Of a stretch of DNA of 18,311 nucleotides, positions 8,381 through 15,679 are shown piece by piece. Source of the stretch: Planctomycetaceae bacterium (GTDB taxonomy: Bacteria; Planctomycetota; Planctomycetia; Pirellulales; PALSA-1355); NCBI GenBank assembly GCA_005773095.1, contig SXHT01000124.1:1-18311 (forward strand). Direction: 5' to 3'. A program made the position numbers and the translations under genes. Under the pieces are notes generated by a model. The model made no database searches, had not been told where the DNA came from, and saw only the letters and a list, made by a program, of their open reading frames with translations. Within the stretch, counting starts at the first letter, position 1. The number at the start of each line of letters is the position of its first letter.

Positions 8381-9157
8381 ATGACTGACTCCAACGTCGA
8401 CCGTTCTACCTTCGAAGTGCTGTCTCTCGGACAACAGCAGCAGTACTATTCCGAAAACGGTTTCGTCCTGCTGCCGGCGGTCGTCTCGCCCGAACAGATG
8501 GCGCGCATCGCCGCGGAGGTGGGCGGCAGCCAGCGCTATGATTTCGCAGAGCGCTGGCCGGGACCGGCACTGGAAGGATTGATCTGCAATCCCAGACTGC
8601 TGGGCCTGGTGCGGCGATGTTACGGTGAGGATCTTCGCTTCTTCAAGGCGGTTTATGCCGAGTGGCTTTATCCCGACGAGGCGACCCTACGAATGGGACG
8701 GCAAGGACTGCACCGCGACTACATGCCCGACCCTGAGGACGGTGATTTCCGCAACAGCTGTGTCTCATGGTGCAACGTCGGTCATTACTTGATCGATCTG
8801 GAAGCGGATGAGGGGCCTTTGTGGGTCGTCCCGGGCAGCCACCGACTGGCCTGGACAGGCGAGCGCAGTCTCGAGCAGTGTGCCGGCGACGCCCGCAGGG
8901 TTCTGGCCAAAGCCGGCGACGCTGTGGTGTTTCACAACCGTACCGTACACGCCGGCGGTGTAATGCGGTCGGGACGGCCTCGTCCCAGTGCTTTTTTGTC
9001 CTACCGGCCGGCCTGGGCCGCACCGCTGGGTAGGGTACCGGAATGGCCGACACCGGTGGTCGACCGGGCCTCCCCGCCACTGCGCGCCTTGCTGGCGGGT
9101 CAAAACGACGGCTTGCGCATTGACGCCTGGGGCCTCGTTCAGGATCAACAGGAATGA
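8381..9157 (+). CDS. Phytanoyl-CoA dioxygenase (PhyH) family Fe(II)/2-oxoglutarate oxygenase
   Basis: This is a soluble 258-residue protein with a double-stranded beta-helix fold. The facial triad is visible: H-x-D in GLHRDYMPD (H111 and D113 from ATG 8381) and the distal His in FHNRTVHAGG (H190). Arginines in SGRPRPSAFLSYRP are the likely 2-oxoglutarate anchor. EGPLWVVPGSHR is the usual PhyH loop before the distal strand, and the N-terminal QQQYYSENGFVLLPAVVSPEQ is also typical. The in-frame GTG at 8375 is an alternative start; ATG 8381 was preferred, though no strong ribosome binding site decides it. It is followed after 41 bases by a DapA-family gene, suggesting co-transcription. PhyH enzymes hydroxylate varied small molecules, and the substrate cannot be told from sequence. 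A second, different PhyH gene is at 13455. Confidence 0.88.
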   Translation: MTDSNVDRSTFEVLSLGQQQQYYSENGFVLLPAVVSPEQMARIAAEVGGSQRYDFAERWPGPALEGLICNPRLLGLVRRCYGEDLRFFKAVYAEWLYPDEATLRMGRQGLHRDYMPDPEDGDFRNSCVSWCNVGHYLIDLEADEGPLWVVPGSHRLAWTGERSLEQCAGDARRVLAKAGDAVVFHNRTVHAGGVMRSGRPRPSAFLSYRPAWAAPLGRVPEWPTPVVDRASPPLRALLAGQNDGLRIDAWGLVQDQQE

Positions 9158-9198
9158 CGCGGCATTTCGCCGACTGACGCGCTCATGGAGAAACACCA

Positions 9199-10113
9199 AT
9201 GACTCCGTTTCAGGAAAAGCTCAACGGCAACATCCCCGCACTCCTGACCGCCCTGCACGAAGACCACACCGTCGACGGCGAGGGCATGGCCAGGGTCGCT
9301 CGTCGCGCGATCGACTACGGCTCCAAGGGTGTCGTCGTCGTCGGCACGACCGGTGAGTTTGCCGGCATCGACGACGACCAACGGGAAATCGCCATCCGGG
9401 CCGTCGTCGGCGAGATCGGCTCGGATGCCACCGTCATCGTCGGCTGCGGCCAACCCAACGTCCGGCGCACCCACGAACAGGCCAGGGCCGCCGCTGAACT
9501 TGGCGCCGATGGCATCCTGGTCAATCCACCTTTCTATTTCCCGATGACGCAGGACGAAGTCGTCACCTTCTTCGCAGAGCTGGTCGAAGCCTCACCCCTT
9601 CCCGTCATGCTCTACAACATCCCTTCAATGACCGGTGTCACCGTCGAGCCGGCGACCATCCCAAAGCTGCGAGACGTCGGCGTCCAGGGTACCAAGGACA
9701 GCTCGGGCTTGCCGGCCAACACCCTTGCCTATCTCAGCGCGATTGGACCAGACACGGACTTCCGGGTGGTGGTCGGTGGAGAGTCCTTCTTCCTGCACCT
9801 GCTTGAGGCGGGAGCATGCGCCACCACCGGTATCATGCCCGGAGTCGCGCCGCACTGGACCTCCCGGATCTATGACGCCTGGCGCGCGGGAGACCTCAAA
9901 GCGGCCTTCGCAGCTCAACGCAGCGCCAACGCCTTCACAGCGACGTTTCGTGGCTTGCACTCCTTCCCCATCGCCACGGGTAAAGCCGTACTGAGCCGGC
10001 TCGGGGTGATGGAGAAGTGGGTCGCTCCCCCGAAGCACTCCTTGTCGGATGCCGAGGCGGACCGCGCCTTCGAGACCCTCAAATCGTTCCTGCCGGAGTC
10101 AGACGGCCAGTAG
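9199..10113 (+). CDS. DapA-superfamily aldolase/synthase (dihydrodipicolinate synthase-like)
   Basis: This 304-residue TIM-barrel class I aldolase-family protein keeps the key residues: GTTGEF (T50-T51-G52-E53), Y139 in MLYNIPSMTGV, and the Schiff-base lysine K166 in GTKDSSG. These support a working pyruvate-type Schiff-base enzyme. True DapA makes hydroxytetrahydrodipicolinate, while relatives cleave 2-keto-3-deoxy sugar acids or sialic acid. The genomic setting (PhyH, sugar-acid genes) favours a catabolic aldolase over lysine synthesis, but that is inference. A good ribosome binding site (GGAGAAA) precedes ATG 9199. Runs of GTC/GCC/ATC codons look more strongly C-ending than in the flanking genes, which together with the bracketing inverted repeat may mean acquisition by transfer. 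Confidence 0.9.
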   Translation: MTPFQEKLNGNIPALLTALHEDHTVDGEGMARVARRAIDYGSKGVVVVGTTGEFAGIDDDQREIAIRAVVGEIGSDATVIVGCGQPNVRRTHEQARAAAELGADGILVNPPFYFPMTQDEVVTFFAELVEASPLPVMLYNIPSMTGVTVEPATIPKLRDVGVQGTKDSSGLPANTLAYLSAIGPDTDFRVVVGGESFFLHLLEAGACATTGIMPGVAPHWTSRIYDAWRAGDLKAAFAAQRSANAFTATFRGLHSFPIATGKAVLSRLGVMEKWVAPPKHSLSDAEADRAFETLKSFLPESDGQ

Positions 10114-10117
10114 GCTG

Positions 10118-10168
10118 CATCCCCCACCTCAACCGGGGTGGATGACAAGTAGATGCATCCACCTCCCC
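10118..10168. terminator. Overlapping alternative hairpins after the DapA-family gene
   Basis: Five bases after the stop, three segments can pair in two exclusive ways. The left segment CATCCCCCACCTC (10118-10130) can pair with the middle segment GGGGTGGATG (10135-10144). The middle segment can instead pair with the right segment CATCCACCTCCCC (10156-10168), giving an 8-bp stem GGTGGATG/CATCCACC. There is no U-run, so a canonical intrinsic terminator is not shown. It lies between convergent genes and could act in either direction. Confidence 0.4.
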
Positions 10169-10200
10169 ACTCCACGACGCCCTGCGACCCAAAAACCTTC

Positions 10201-10256
10201 CGGCACTAAACCCTGAATGTAACAAATGAAGCCCGTTTTCATCATTCAGGGTGCCG
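10201..10256. repeat. Three-tier palindrome at the enolase 3' end
   Basis: Nested inverted pairs form one long hairpin with small bulges: CGGCAC (10201-10206)/GTGCCG (10251-10256), CCTGAAT (10212-10218)/ATTCAGG (10244-10250), and ATGAA (10226-10230)/TTCAT (10238-10242). The right half overlaps the right inverted-repeat copy and the enolase stop codon. It could also serve as a transcription end for the minus-strand operon. Confidence 0.65.
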
Positions 10257-10276
10257 CGCATCGGCATGAACGGCTG
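10242..10276 (-). repeat. Right copy of the 35-bp inverted repeat pair
   Basis: This is the reverse complement of the 8261-8295 copy, with 31 of 35 positions identical. It encodes the last residues of the enolase frame (HADARHPE) and its TGA stop, so the element appears to have landed at or replaced the natural end of that gene. Confidence 0.8.
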
Positions 10277-11516
10277 GCGCCGACTCTCTGTTCCGAGCCG
10301 CCCCAAAATGCGGCGGGCAAACGCCCATTGCCACCGCGGCAGAGGATCGCTCGTCGCTGAACCGCTCCAAGGTGTCACGATTGAGTTCGATTCCCAAACC
10401 AGGTTTCTCAGGCAATTGAATGACGCCGTCAATGACCTGTAGTTCGTCGAGCACCAACTCACTGCGCAGCGGCGACTCGGACAACTCCGCCGGCAGGAAC
10501 TCGATAAATGGGCATACAGTGGTCGCCGCCGCCAGATGGGCGCTTGCCGCGATGCCGATTGCGCTCTTCCAACAATGCGGAACGATCAGCCGGTTGCGCT
10601 CTTCGGCGATGCGACAGACCTTACGGGCTGCGCTGAATCCACCGACCCGGCCCACGTCGGGCTGCAACACATCGAGCCGGCCGCGGTCGGCCAGATCCAA
10701 AAATTCCCAATGCGTGTTCTGCCACTCGCCAGCGGCAATGCGAATGGGCGAATGCTCGTGGAGCAAAGCGTATCCATCGAGATCATCAATGTCGATCGGC
10801 GTCTCCACGAAGAACACGTTGTGCGGCGCTAGCCGTTCCAAGATCGCCAGCGCATGTCGCGCGCTGGGCCAGGCATAAGCAACATCGACCAGCAACGTAT
10901 AGTTTGGACCAACGGCCGCGCGGCAGGCTGCCACGATGTCGATTACCGACTGATCGTCGGCCTGCAATCCTTCGTGACTGTAGGGACCATTGATGCAAAC
11001 CTCCAGTTTGGCGGCGCGAAAACCCATCGCCCGGGCCAGGCGACATTTCTCGACCAACGACTCGCACTGCTTGTCCACCGTGTGGCCGGTGGGCAACAGC
11101 GAAGCGTAGGGCACGATCGGCCGCTTATCGGTGCCGCCCAGCAGTTTGTAAACCGGTTGGTTGAGCGCTTTGCCACGCAAATCCCACAGCGCCATGTCCA
11201 GGGCTCCCATCGCACAAATGACAGCGCCGCGCCGGCCGTTCATCTTGGACCCGCTGTACAACCGCCGCCACAAGGCTTCGGGATCGAGCGGGTCAGCGCC
11301 CAGCAGCATTCGTTCGAGACTCAGGCCCATGCAATGCGTGCCGCGAGCGCGAATGCACTCGCGGGCAATCCAGGGGTTGGTGTCGGTCTCGCCGATACCC
11401 GTCAAACCTTCGTCGGTGTGAATCTCAACGACTAGATTATCCTGTGCCGATGAGCAGGCTTGCTCGTCGTAGTTGGGAATCAGTAAAACGTGACAATCGA
11501 TCCGCGTGATTTTCAT
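10242..11516 (-). CDS. Mandelate racemase/enolase-superfamily protein, probable sugar-acid dehydratase
   Basis: This 424-residue protein has an enolase-type N-terminal capping domain (about 1-120) and a TIM barrel. The metal ligands fit D211 (LLVDVAYAW), E238 (FFVETPID) and E264 (AAGEWQ). A His-Asp dyad fits D287 (VLQPDVGRVGG) and H314 (IVPHCWKSA), 27 residues apart as in mandelate racemase. The usual KxK is K170-L-E172, with Glu in place of the second Lys, which argues for an acid sugar dehydratase rather than a racemase. That conclusion is inference. The first Lys-side motif is followed by a longer loop. The last 30-40 residues look non-homologous, and the final eight plus the stop come from the 10242-10276 repeat. 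The gene follows the MFS gene by only 12 bases, implying an uptake-plus-dehydration operon. The ribosome binding site is weak. Confidence 0.9.
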   Translation of the reverse strand: MKITRIDCHVLLIPNYDEQACSSAQDNLVVEIHTDEGLTGIGETDTNPWIARECIRARGTHCMGLSLERMLLGADPLDPEALWRRLYSGSKMNGRRGAVICAMGALDMALWDLRGKALNQPVYKLLGGTDKRPIVPYASLLPTGHTVDKQCESLVEKCRLARAMGFRAAKLEVCINGPYSHEGLQADDQSVIDIVAACRAAVGPNYTLLVDVAYAWPSARHALAILERLAPHNVFFVETPIDIDDLDGYALLHEHSPIRIAAGEWQNTHWEFLDLADRGRLDVLQPDVGRVGGFSAARKVCRIAEERNRLIVPHCWKSAIGIAASAHLAAATTVCPFIEFLPAELSESPLRSELVLDELQVIDGVIQLPEKPGLGIELNRDTLERFSDERSSAAVAMGVCPPHFGAARNRESAPAVHADARHPE

Positions 11517-11528
11517 AATTCGTGAACT

Positions 11529-12860
11529 TCAAGAAATTCGTGGGTGAGGATGGGGAGTGAGAATCAAGGACACATCTTGCGTGTTCGTTTCGTTTCTCGA
11601 GCCATCGTCAATCCACAGCCACAACACCGCGCCAACCAAGCATACCACGCTGCCCACCGTCAAACCGGCTTGCCAGCCATAGCCCAATTCGGTGCTGATC
11701 CATGGCGTAAGAATGGGCGCAATAATTCCGCCGGCGTTGCCCCCCGTATTAAAGATGCCGGCCGAAAGACCACCGCGCCCGCGCCCGACTTCGACGGCCG
11801 TTACCCAAAACGGGCCTTCCAGTGTGCCTAGCACCCCCAAAGCCAGCGACATCCAGGTGACGATCCAAAATGGCTCCGTGGCGCGCACGCCAAACTGCAG
11901 TAGACCGGCGCTGGCGATCATCGCCGAAGCGGCCATTCCTCCACGAGCCGCCCGCCACCCGAACAACGACTGGATGCGATCGCTTAACCATCCACCTAAC
12001 GGCATGCCCAGCGCCATCGCCAGAGGCGGAATCGTAGCATAGAAGCGACTCTCTTGATCGCCGAGTTTAAGTACGTCCTTGAAGTAGTAGTGCATCCAGT
12101 AAAAGAACAAGTACTGGAAGTAGCCGACGGCCGCGTAACTGGTCGTCAACAGCAGTAAGTTCTTGTTCCGGCGCAGGAACCCCACCGCGCCGCCGACGGC
12201 AAGTTGTTCGCTGCACACAACGGCTTGTGAACCACCGCTGTGTGCGTCGGGTGTCTCCGCCTGAGCGAACCGGACCCACAGCCAGCCGACGATTGCCGTG
12301 GCCAGACCGGCTGCTACGAATGCGCCCGGCCATGTCAAGTAATCAATCAGCCAGCCGAATACCACATAGCTGGAAGCAATGCCCAATAGCGCCGCGCCAG
12401 TGACCATTCCATTGGCCGCTGCGCGCTGCGGCGCCGGCATGTCCCGCGAGACGGCATTGGCGGCCGCCGGATGCAAGGGCGCGCTCACCAGGCCCATGAG
12501 GGACCGAATGATGAGGAACGACGGCAAGGCCAGCGCCGCCGATGCCGTTGCAACCCCGACCAATCCCGTCAGCACGACGAATACCGCCGACCCCAGGCAC
12601 ATCAGCATCAGCGCAAACCGCGGCCCGCGACGGTCGATCAACCATCCGCCGGGGATCATAAACAGTGTGTATGCCGCAAGAAACGCGGAGTACACCAGTC
12701 CCATTTGCGTCGGCTCAATGGCATACTCGCGCATGATCCGCAGGTCGCCTGCCACCGCCATGCTAACGCGATTGAAATGCGCCACAAAGCATATCGCCAT
12801 CAACAACAACACCAGCCGCCAGGCGGGCCAAGTCATCGTCGTGGGTTGGGGTGTTGTCAT
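11529..12860 (-). CDS. MFS transporter, anion:cation symporter-like (sugar acid uptake)
   Basis: This 443-residue integral membrane protein has about 12 hydrophobic segments and the usual central cytoplasmic loop (around 205-235). The motif-A sequence GGWLIDRRGPR is at 71-81 after the second helix, and the matching second-half motif is LGGWLSDRIQ. FNRVSMAVAG in the first helix and FNTGGNAGGIIAPILTPWI near the end are typical of the ACS subfamily, which includes glucarate, galactonate and hexuronate transporters. The gene is the first of a minus-strand pair with the enolase-family gene. A substrate that is a sugar acid is inferred from this coupling. The start is ATG 12858-12860; an in-frame ATG eight codons later (MTWPAWRL) is possible. 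The 590-base divergent region upstream separates it from the PhyH-AGE-aldolase operon. Confidence 0.9.
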   Translation of the reverse strand: MTTPQPTTMTWPAWRLVLLLMAICFVAHFNRVSMAVAGDLRIMREYAIEPTQMGLVYSAFLAAYTLFMIPGGWLIDRRGPRFALMLMCLGSAVFVVLTGLVGVATASAALALPSFLIIRSLMGLVSAPLHPAAANAVSRDMPAPQRAAANGMVTGAALLGIASSYVVFGWLIDYLTWPGAFVAAGLATAIVGWLWVRFAQAETPDAHSGGSQAVVCSEQLAVGGAVGFLRRNKNLLLLTTSYAAVGYFQYLFFYWMHYYFKDVLKLGDQESRFYATIPPLAMALGMPLGGWLSDRIQSLFGWRAARGGMAASAMIASAGLLQFGVRATEPFWIVTWMSLALGVLGTLEGPFWVTAVEVGRGRGGLSAGIFNTGGNAGGIIAPILTPWISTELGYGWQAGLTVGSVVCLVGAVLWLWIDDGSRNETNTQDVSLILTPHPHPRIS

Positions 12861-12928
12861 GCTTTCACTTGCGAATCGCCCGCAGCTAACAGCCGCGCGG
12901 CCGTGGGCCGCGAGCGATTTCCGTGAGT

Positions 12929-13241
12929 TTATGTTATGCGAGAAATCGAATACGCTGGTCGCGCATCGTCGCCTCGCGACTGGTCAGATTTCTCATACAT
13001 GCCGATGAGCAAAACGTAATTCGCTGCGGGCAAGCCTCCGATGCGAAACTCGACCTTGTCGTTCAGCGGAATGTTCGTTCGCGTGTATGCCTGGCCGGAT
13101 TCCGAGTTGCTTGATGAGCACCAGCGCCAACCAACGGATTTTGTCAAAACGTTGGGGAAGTTGGGCCAGCGAAAATGGCGCGCCGCCTGCTGCCTGCCAA
13201 GTCGCCAGTTTGCGCGCCAAATTTGGAGCATTTGCCGGCAA
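12929..13241 (-). pseudogene. Frameshifted remnant of an unidentified protein
   Basis: On the minus strand, one frame from ATG 13241 reads MPANAPNLARKLATWQA, then LAQLPQRFDKIRWLALVLIK. At about 13105 the protein-like reading moves to another frame, NSESGQAYTRTNIPLNDKVE, then FRIGGLPAANYVLLIGMYEK, ending at TAA 12929-12931. The second part looks like a beta-strand-rich domain end. Together they suggest a decayed gene with one frameshift. I do not recognise the family. It lies in the divergent gap 12861-13454; the rest of that gap shows nothing I can assign, and any promoters for the flanking operons must be in or beside it. Confidence 0.4.
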
Positions 13242-13454
13242 TTCCCCGAAGATGACGAAGAATGTCGCTTTTGTGTGCAGGGCTTCGCAGACCGCCTCTC
13301 CCCGCCTCGAGCCTCTTTAGCCGCATTCACTGCCCTCGTCTGTCGGATTGTAGTACAGTGTGAGAATTGCTGGTCAAGTTAAGTCAAGGCCAGAAGGTGC
13401 AGCGTACTCACGTGGAAGTGCCCAGTGAGCTGATCCATCGCGAAAGTTCATGAT

Positions 13455-14267
13455 ATGCATCACACACTCAACGACGCCCAATGGGGGCAATTCGAACGAG
13501 ACGGCTACCTGAAGTGTGGCAAGCTGCTGGACGAGCGGGAACTCGGTGTGTTGCAGCAGCGCATCGACGACATCATGCTCGGCCGCGCTGATGTGCCATA
13601 CGACCGGATGCTGATGCAGCTCGACAGCGGAACGGGCAAATACAACGATGCGGGCGAACAAACGCGCGGCTTCAAGGGGGCTACGCTCGACTATCGCAAA
13701 ATCCAGGACCTGGAATATGATGCCAAGTTCCTGCGATATCTGCAGCGACCCGTTTTCCGCGAAATCTGCGACCGGTTGCTCGGGCCGACTACGAGTGTCA
13801 GCGTGTTTCGGGCCATGTTCATGAACAAACCGGCCATGCGCGGCACGTGGCTGCCGTGGCATCAGGATCGCTGGAACTTTTTGGACCGCGATCCGTTGAT
13901 CACGCTTTGGACGGCGCTCGATCCGGCGACGGTGGAAAACGGCTGCGTGCAGGTGATACCCGGCAGCCATCGCCACGGCATTATCAATCCGTCGCATCAC
14001 TCGGCGTTTCTCACCGAAGAGCAGACCGCCGAGCAGGTCTCGGCCGACAAGATTGCTTGGCTCGAGCTGCAGCCGGGCGAAGTGGTGCTGCTGCACAACT
14101 GGCTACTGCACGCCTCCGACGTGAACCGATCATCGACGAGTCGCCGGGCGTTCAGTGTATGTTACATGGACGCCGCGACGCGAACCACCGACGGCGCGGG
14201 TTTTCCGATTGTGTTCGGCGAGGGCGCGCTCGATCCCAACGACTTGACCGACCGGTTTACTTCTTGA
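13455..14267 (+). CDS. Phytanoyl-CoA dioxygenase (PhyH) family oxygenase, second copy type
   Basis: This 270-residue Fe(II)/2-oxoglutarate oxygenase has H136-x-D138 (PWHQDRWNF) and the distal His H219 in LLHNWLLHASD. The SRRAFSVCY segment (R230/R231) is the likely 2-oxoglutarate contact, and NGCVQVIPGSHRHG is the characteristic loop. It starts with the standard PhyH opening (QFERDGYLKCGKLLDERE). It is clearly a different subgroup from the protein at 8381: the spacing and sequence around the metal motif differ. The AGE-family gene begins 11 bases after its stop, so they are almost certainly co-transcribed. A sugar-derived or small polar substrate is suggested only by that company. No strong ribosome binding site precedes ATG 13455. 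Confidence 0.9.
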   Translation: MHHTLNDAQWGQFERDGYLKCGKLLDERELGVLQQRIDDIMLGRADVPYDRMLMQLDSGTGKYNDAGEQTRGFKGATLDYRKIQDLEYDAKFLRYLQRPVFREICDRLLGPTTSVSVFRAMFMNKPAMRGTWLPWHQDRWNFLDRDPLITLWTALDPATVENGCVQVIPGSHRHGIINPSHHSAFLTEEQTAEQVSADKIAWLELQPGEVVLLHNWLLHASDVNRSSTSRRAFSVCYMDAATRTTDGAGFPIVFGEGALDPNDLTDRFTS

Positions 14268-14278
14268 CAAGGGCATCC

Positions 14279-15613
14279 ATGCAGTTGATTGAGCTACGCC
14301 CGTTCTTATTCGAGCATTTGCTCGAAAACGTGATCCCCTTTTGGACCGATCACGCGATCGACGCCAAGGGCGGAATCAATACCTGCATCGCCGACGATGG
14401 CACGCTCTCCAGCCGCGACAAGTGGTTGTGGAGCCAGTGGCGGGCAGTGTGGGTGTTCAGCAAACTCTACAATCGCATCGAGCCGCGAGAGAGTTGGCTC
14501 AACGTGGCGAAGCAGATCGCCGAGTTTACGCTTAAGCATGGCTGGGACGATCGCGTCGGTGGTTGGCGACTCTGTATCTCGCACGATGGACGAGAGCTGC
14601 GCGGCTGCGACAGCGTTTACGTCGATGCGTTTGCGATCTACGGGCTCGTGGAGCTTGCCCGCGCAACGGGCGAATGTAGTAGGCATGCCGGGTACCCTTT
14701 GGGTGATGCCGTAACTCATTGCGAGAAAACTATTCATTCCGAGTTCAGCGGACGGCGCCGGGACGGTGCCTGCTACTTGGCCTGGGCCTGCAAGACGGCC
14801 GACCACGCCCTGCGCCGATTACAGGCGCCGCACGACCAGATTCCTCATTTTCCGTATTCAGTGCCGAAAGGCGCTCGCGTCCATGGCTTGCCGATGATCT
14901 TCTCGCTCGCGTTTTGGGAGTTGGGGCAGTTCATGGATGAAGCGCTCTATCGCGATGCAGCCTTGAGGATGACGGAAGACATCTTTCAACATTTTTATCG
15001 GGCCGATCGTGATCTGGTTGTGGAACGCGTCGCAGCCGACAACCGCAAGTATCCGCCGCCCTTTGGCACGACGGTCGTCCCCGGGCACGTCTTGGAGTGC
15101 ATGTGGTTTCAAATTCACATCGCCCGCGATCGGCAAAATCACTCCGCCCTCGACGATTGCTGCCGGCTGATTCGTCGGCATATCGAACTGGGATGGGACG
15201 ATGAATACGGCGGAATCTTGCACGCGGTCGATGCCGATGGTGGCACGGACGTCGGCTGGCCGTTCGCGGACGCTAAGCTGTGGTGGCCGCACGTCGAGGC
15301 GATGTATGCGCTGCTGCTGGCCTACGAGCACACACGCGATCGCGAATACCTGAACTGGTACTGGAAAGTGCACGACTATAGTTTCGCACATTTTCCAGTC
15401 GCCGAACACGGCGAGTGGACCCAAAAGCTCGACCGTCGCGGCCAGCCGCTGGTGAGCGTGCCGTCGCTGCCCGTGAAGGATCCATTTCACTTGCCGCGCG
15501 CACTGATTTATTGCATCGACGTTTTGGACCGACTCATACCGTGCGATGAGTCGAATCAGCAAGAACCGCTACAATTACGGGAACCAGGAGTAGTGTCACG
15601 CGAACCAGGTTGA
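14279..15613 (+). CDS. AGE-family sugar epimerase/isomerase carrying an in-frame repeat insertion
   Basis: This is an N-acylglucosamine 2-epimerase-superfamily (alpha/alpha)6 barrel. Typical segments are RDKWLWSQWRAVWVFSKLYN, HGWDD, DSVYVDAFAIYGLVELA, IPHFPYSVPKGARVHGLPM, VPGHVLECMWF, WWPHVEAMYALLLAYE and KDPFHLPRALIY. Members isomerise sugars such as GlcNAc/ManNAc, mannose/fructose or cellobiose. The protein is 444 residues, but residues 133-165 (CSRHAGYPLG...RRRDGAC) are encoded by a 99-bp repeat element. Without it, TGE joins YLAWACKTADHALRRL directly and the length is about 411, the family norm. ATG 14279 has AAGGG just upstream; the open frame extends further 5' but that is a shadow of the PhyH gene. 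The downstream partner is the NanA-like aldolase. Whether the enzyme still folds is unknown. Confidence 0.88.
   Translation: MQLIELRPFLFEHLLENVIPFWTDHAIDAKGGINTCIADDGTLSSRDKWLWSQWRAVWVFSKLYNRIEPRESWLNVAKQIAEFTLKHGWDDRVGGWRLCISHDGRELRGCDSVYVDAFAIYGLVELARATGECSRHAGYPLGDAVTHCEKTIHSEFSGRRRDGACYLAWACKTADHALRRLQAPHDQIPHFPYSVPKGARVHGLPMIFSLAFWELGQFMDEALYRDAALRMTEDIFQHFYRADRDLVVERVAADNRKYPPPFGTTVVPGHVLECMWFQIHIARDRQNHSALDDCCRLIRRHIELGWDDEYGGILHAVDADGGTDVGWPFADAKLWWPHVEAMYALLLAYEHTRDREYLNWYWKVHDYSFAHFPVAEHGEWTQKLDRRGQPLVSVPSLPVKDPFHLPRALIYCIDVLDRLIPCDESNQQEPLQLREPGVVSREPG
14675..14773. mobile_element. REP/MITE-like element inserted in frame in the AGE gene
   Basis: The ends are an imperfect inverted repeat: GTAGTAGGCATG at the left and, on the other strand, GTAGCAGGCACCG at the right (reaching 14777). 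GTAGCAGGCAC palindromes are common intergenic repeats in planctomycetes as far as I recall. Removing 99 bases restores a continuous family-like sequence. The exact borders are uncertain by a few bases, and any target-site duplication would be about 2 bases (TA). Confidence 0.7.
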
Positions 15614-15679
15614 TTCTCATGGGATGGTGTTTGTTGCTGTTTTGCTTCCAAGTCAATTTGGACCGAGTAGGAGATCCTC

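Noticed and set aside
13847..14278. 5' extension of the AGE open reading frame overlapping the PhyH gene
   Set aside because: The extra 144 codons are Arg/Ala-rich shadow sequence of the PhyH gene. AGE similarity begins at ATG 14279, which has a ribosome binding site.
15578..15609. Direct repeat GAACCAGG at the AGE 3' end
   Set aside because: There are two 8-base copies within about 30 bases of the last codons. This is too short to call an element, although the tail REPGVVSREPG may be non-native.
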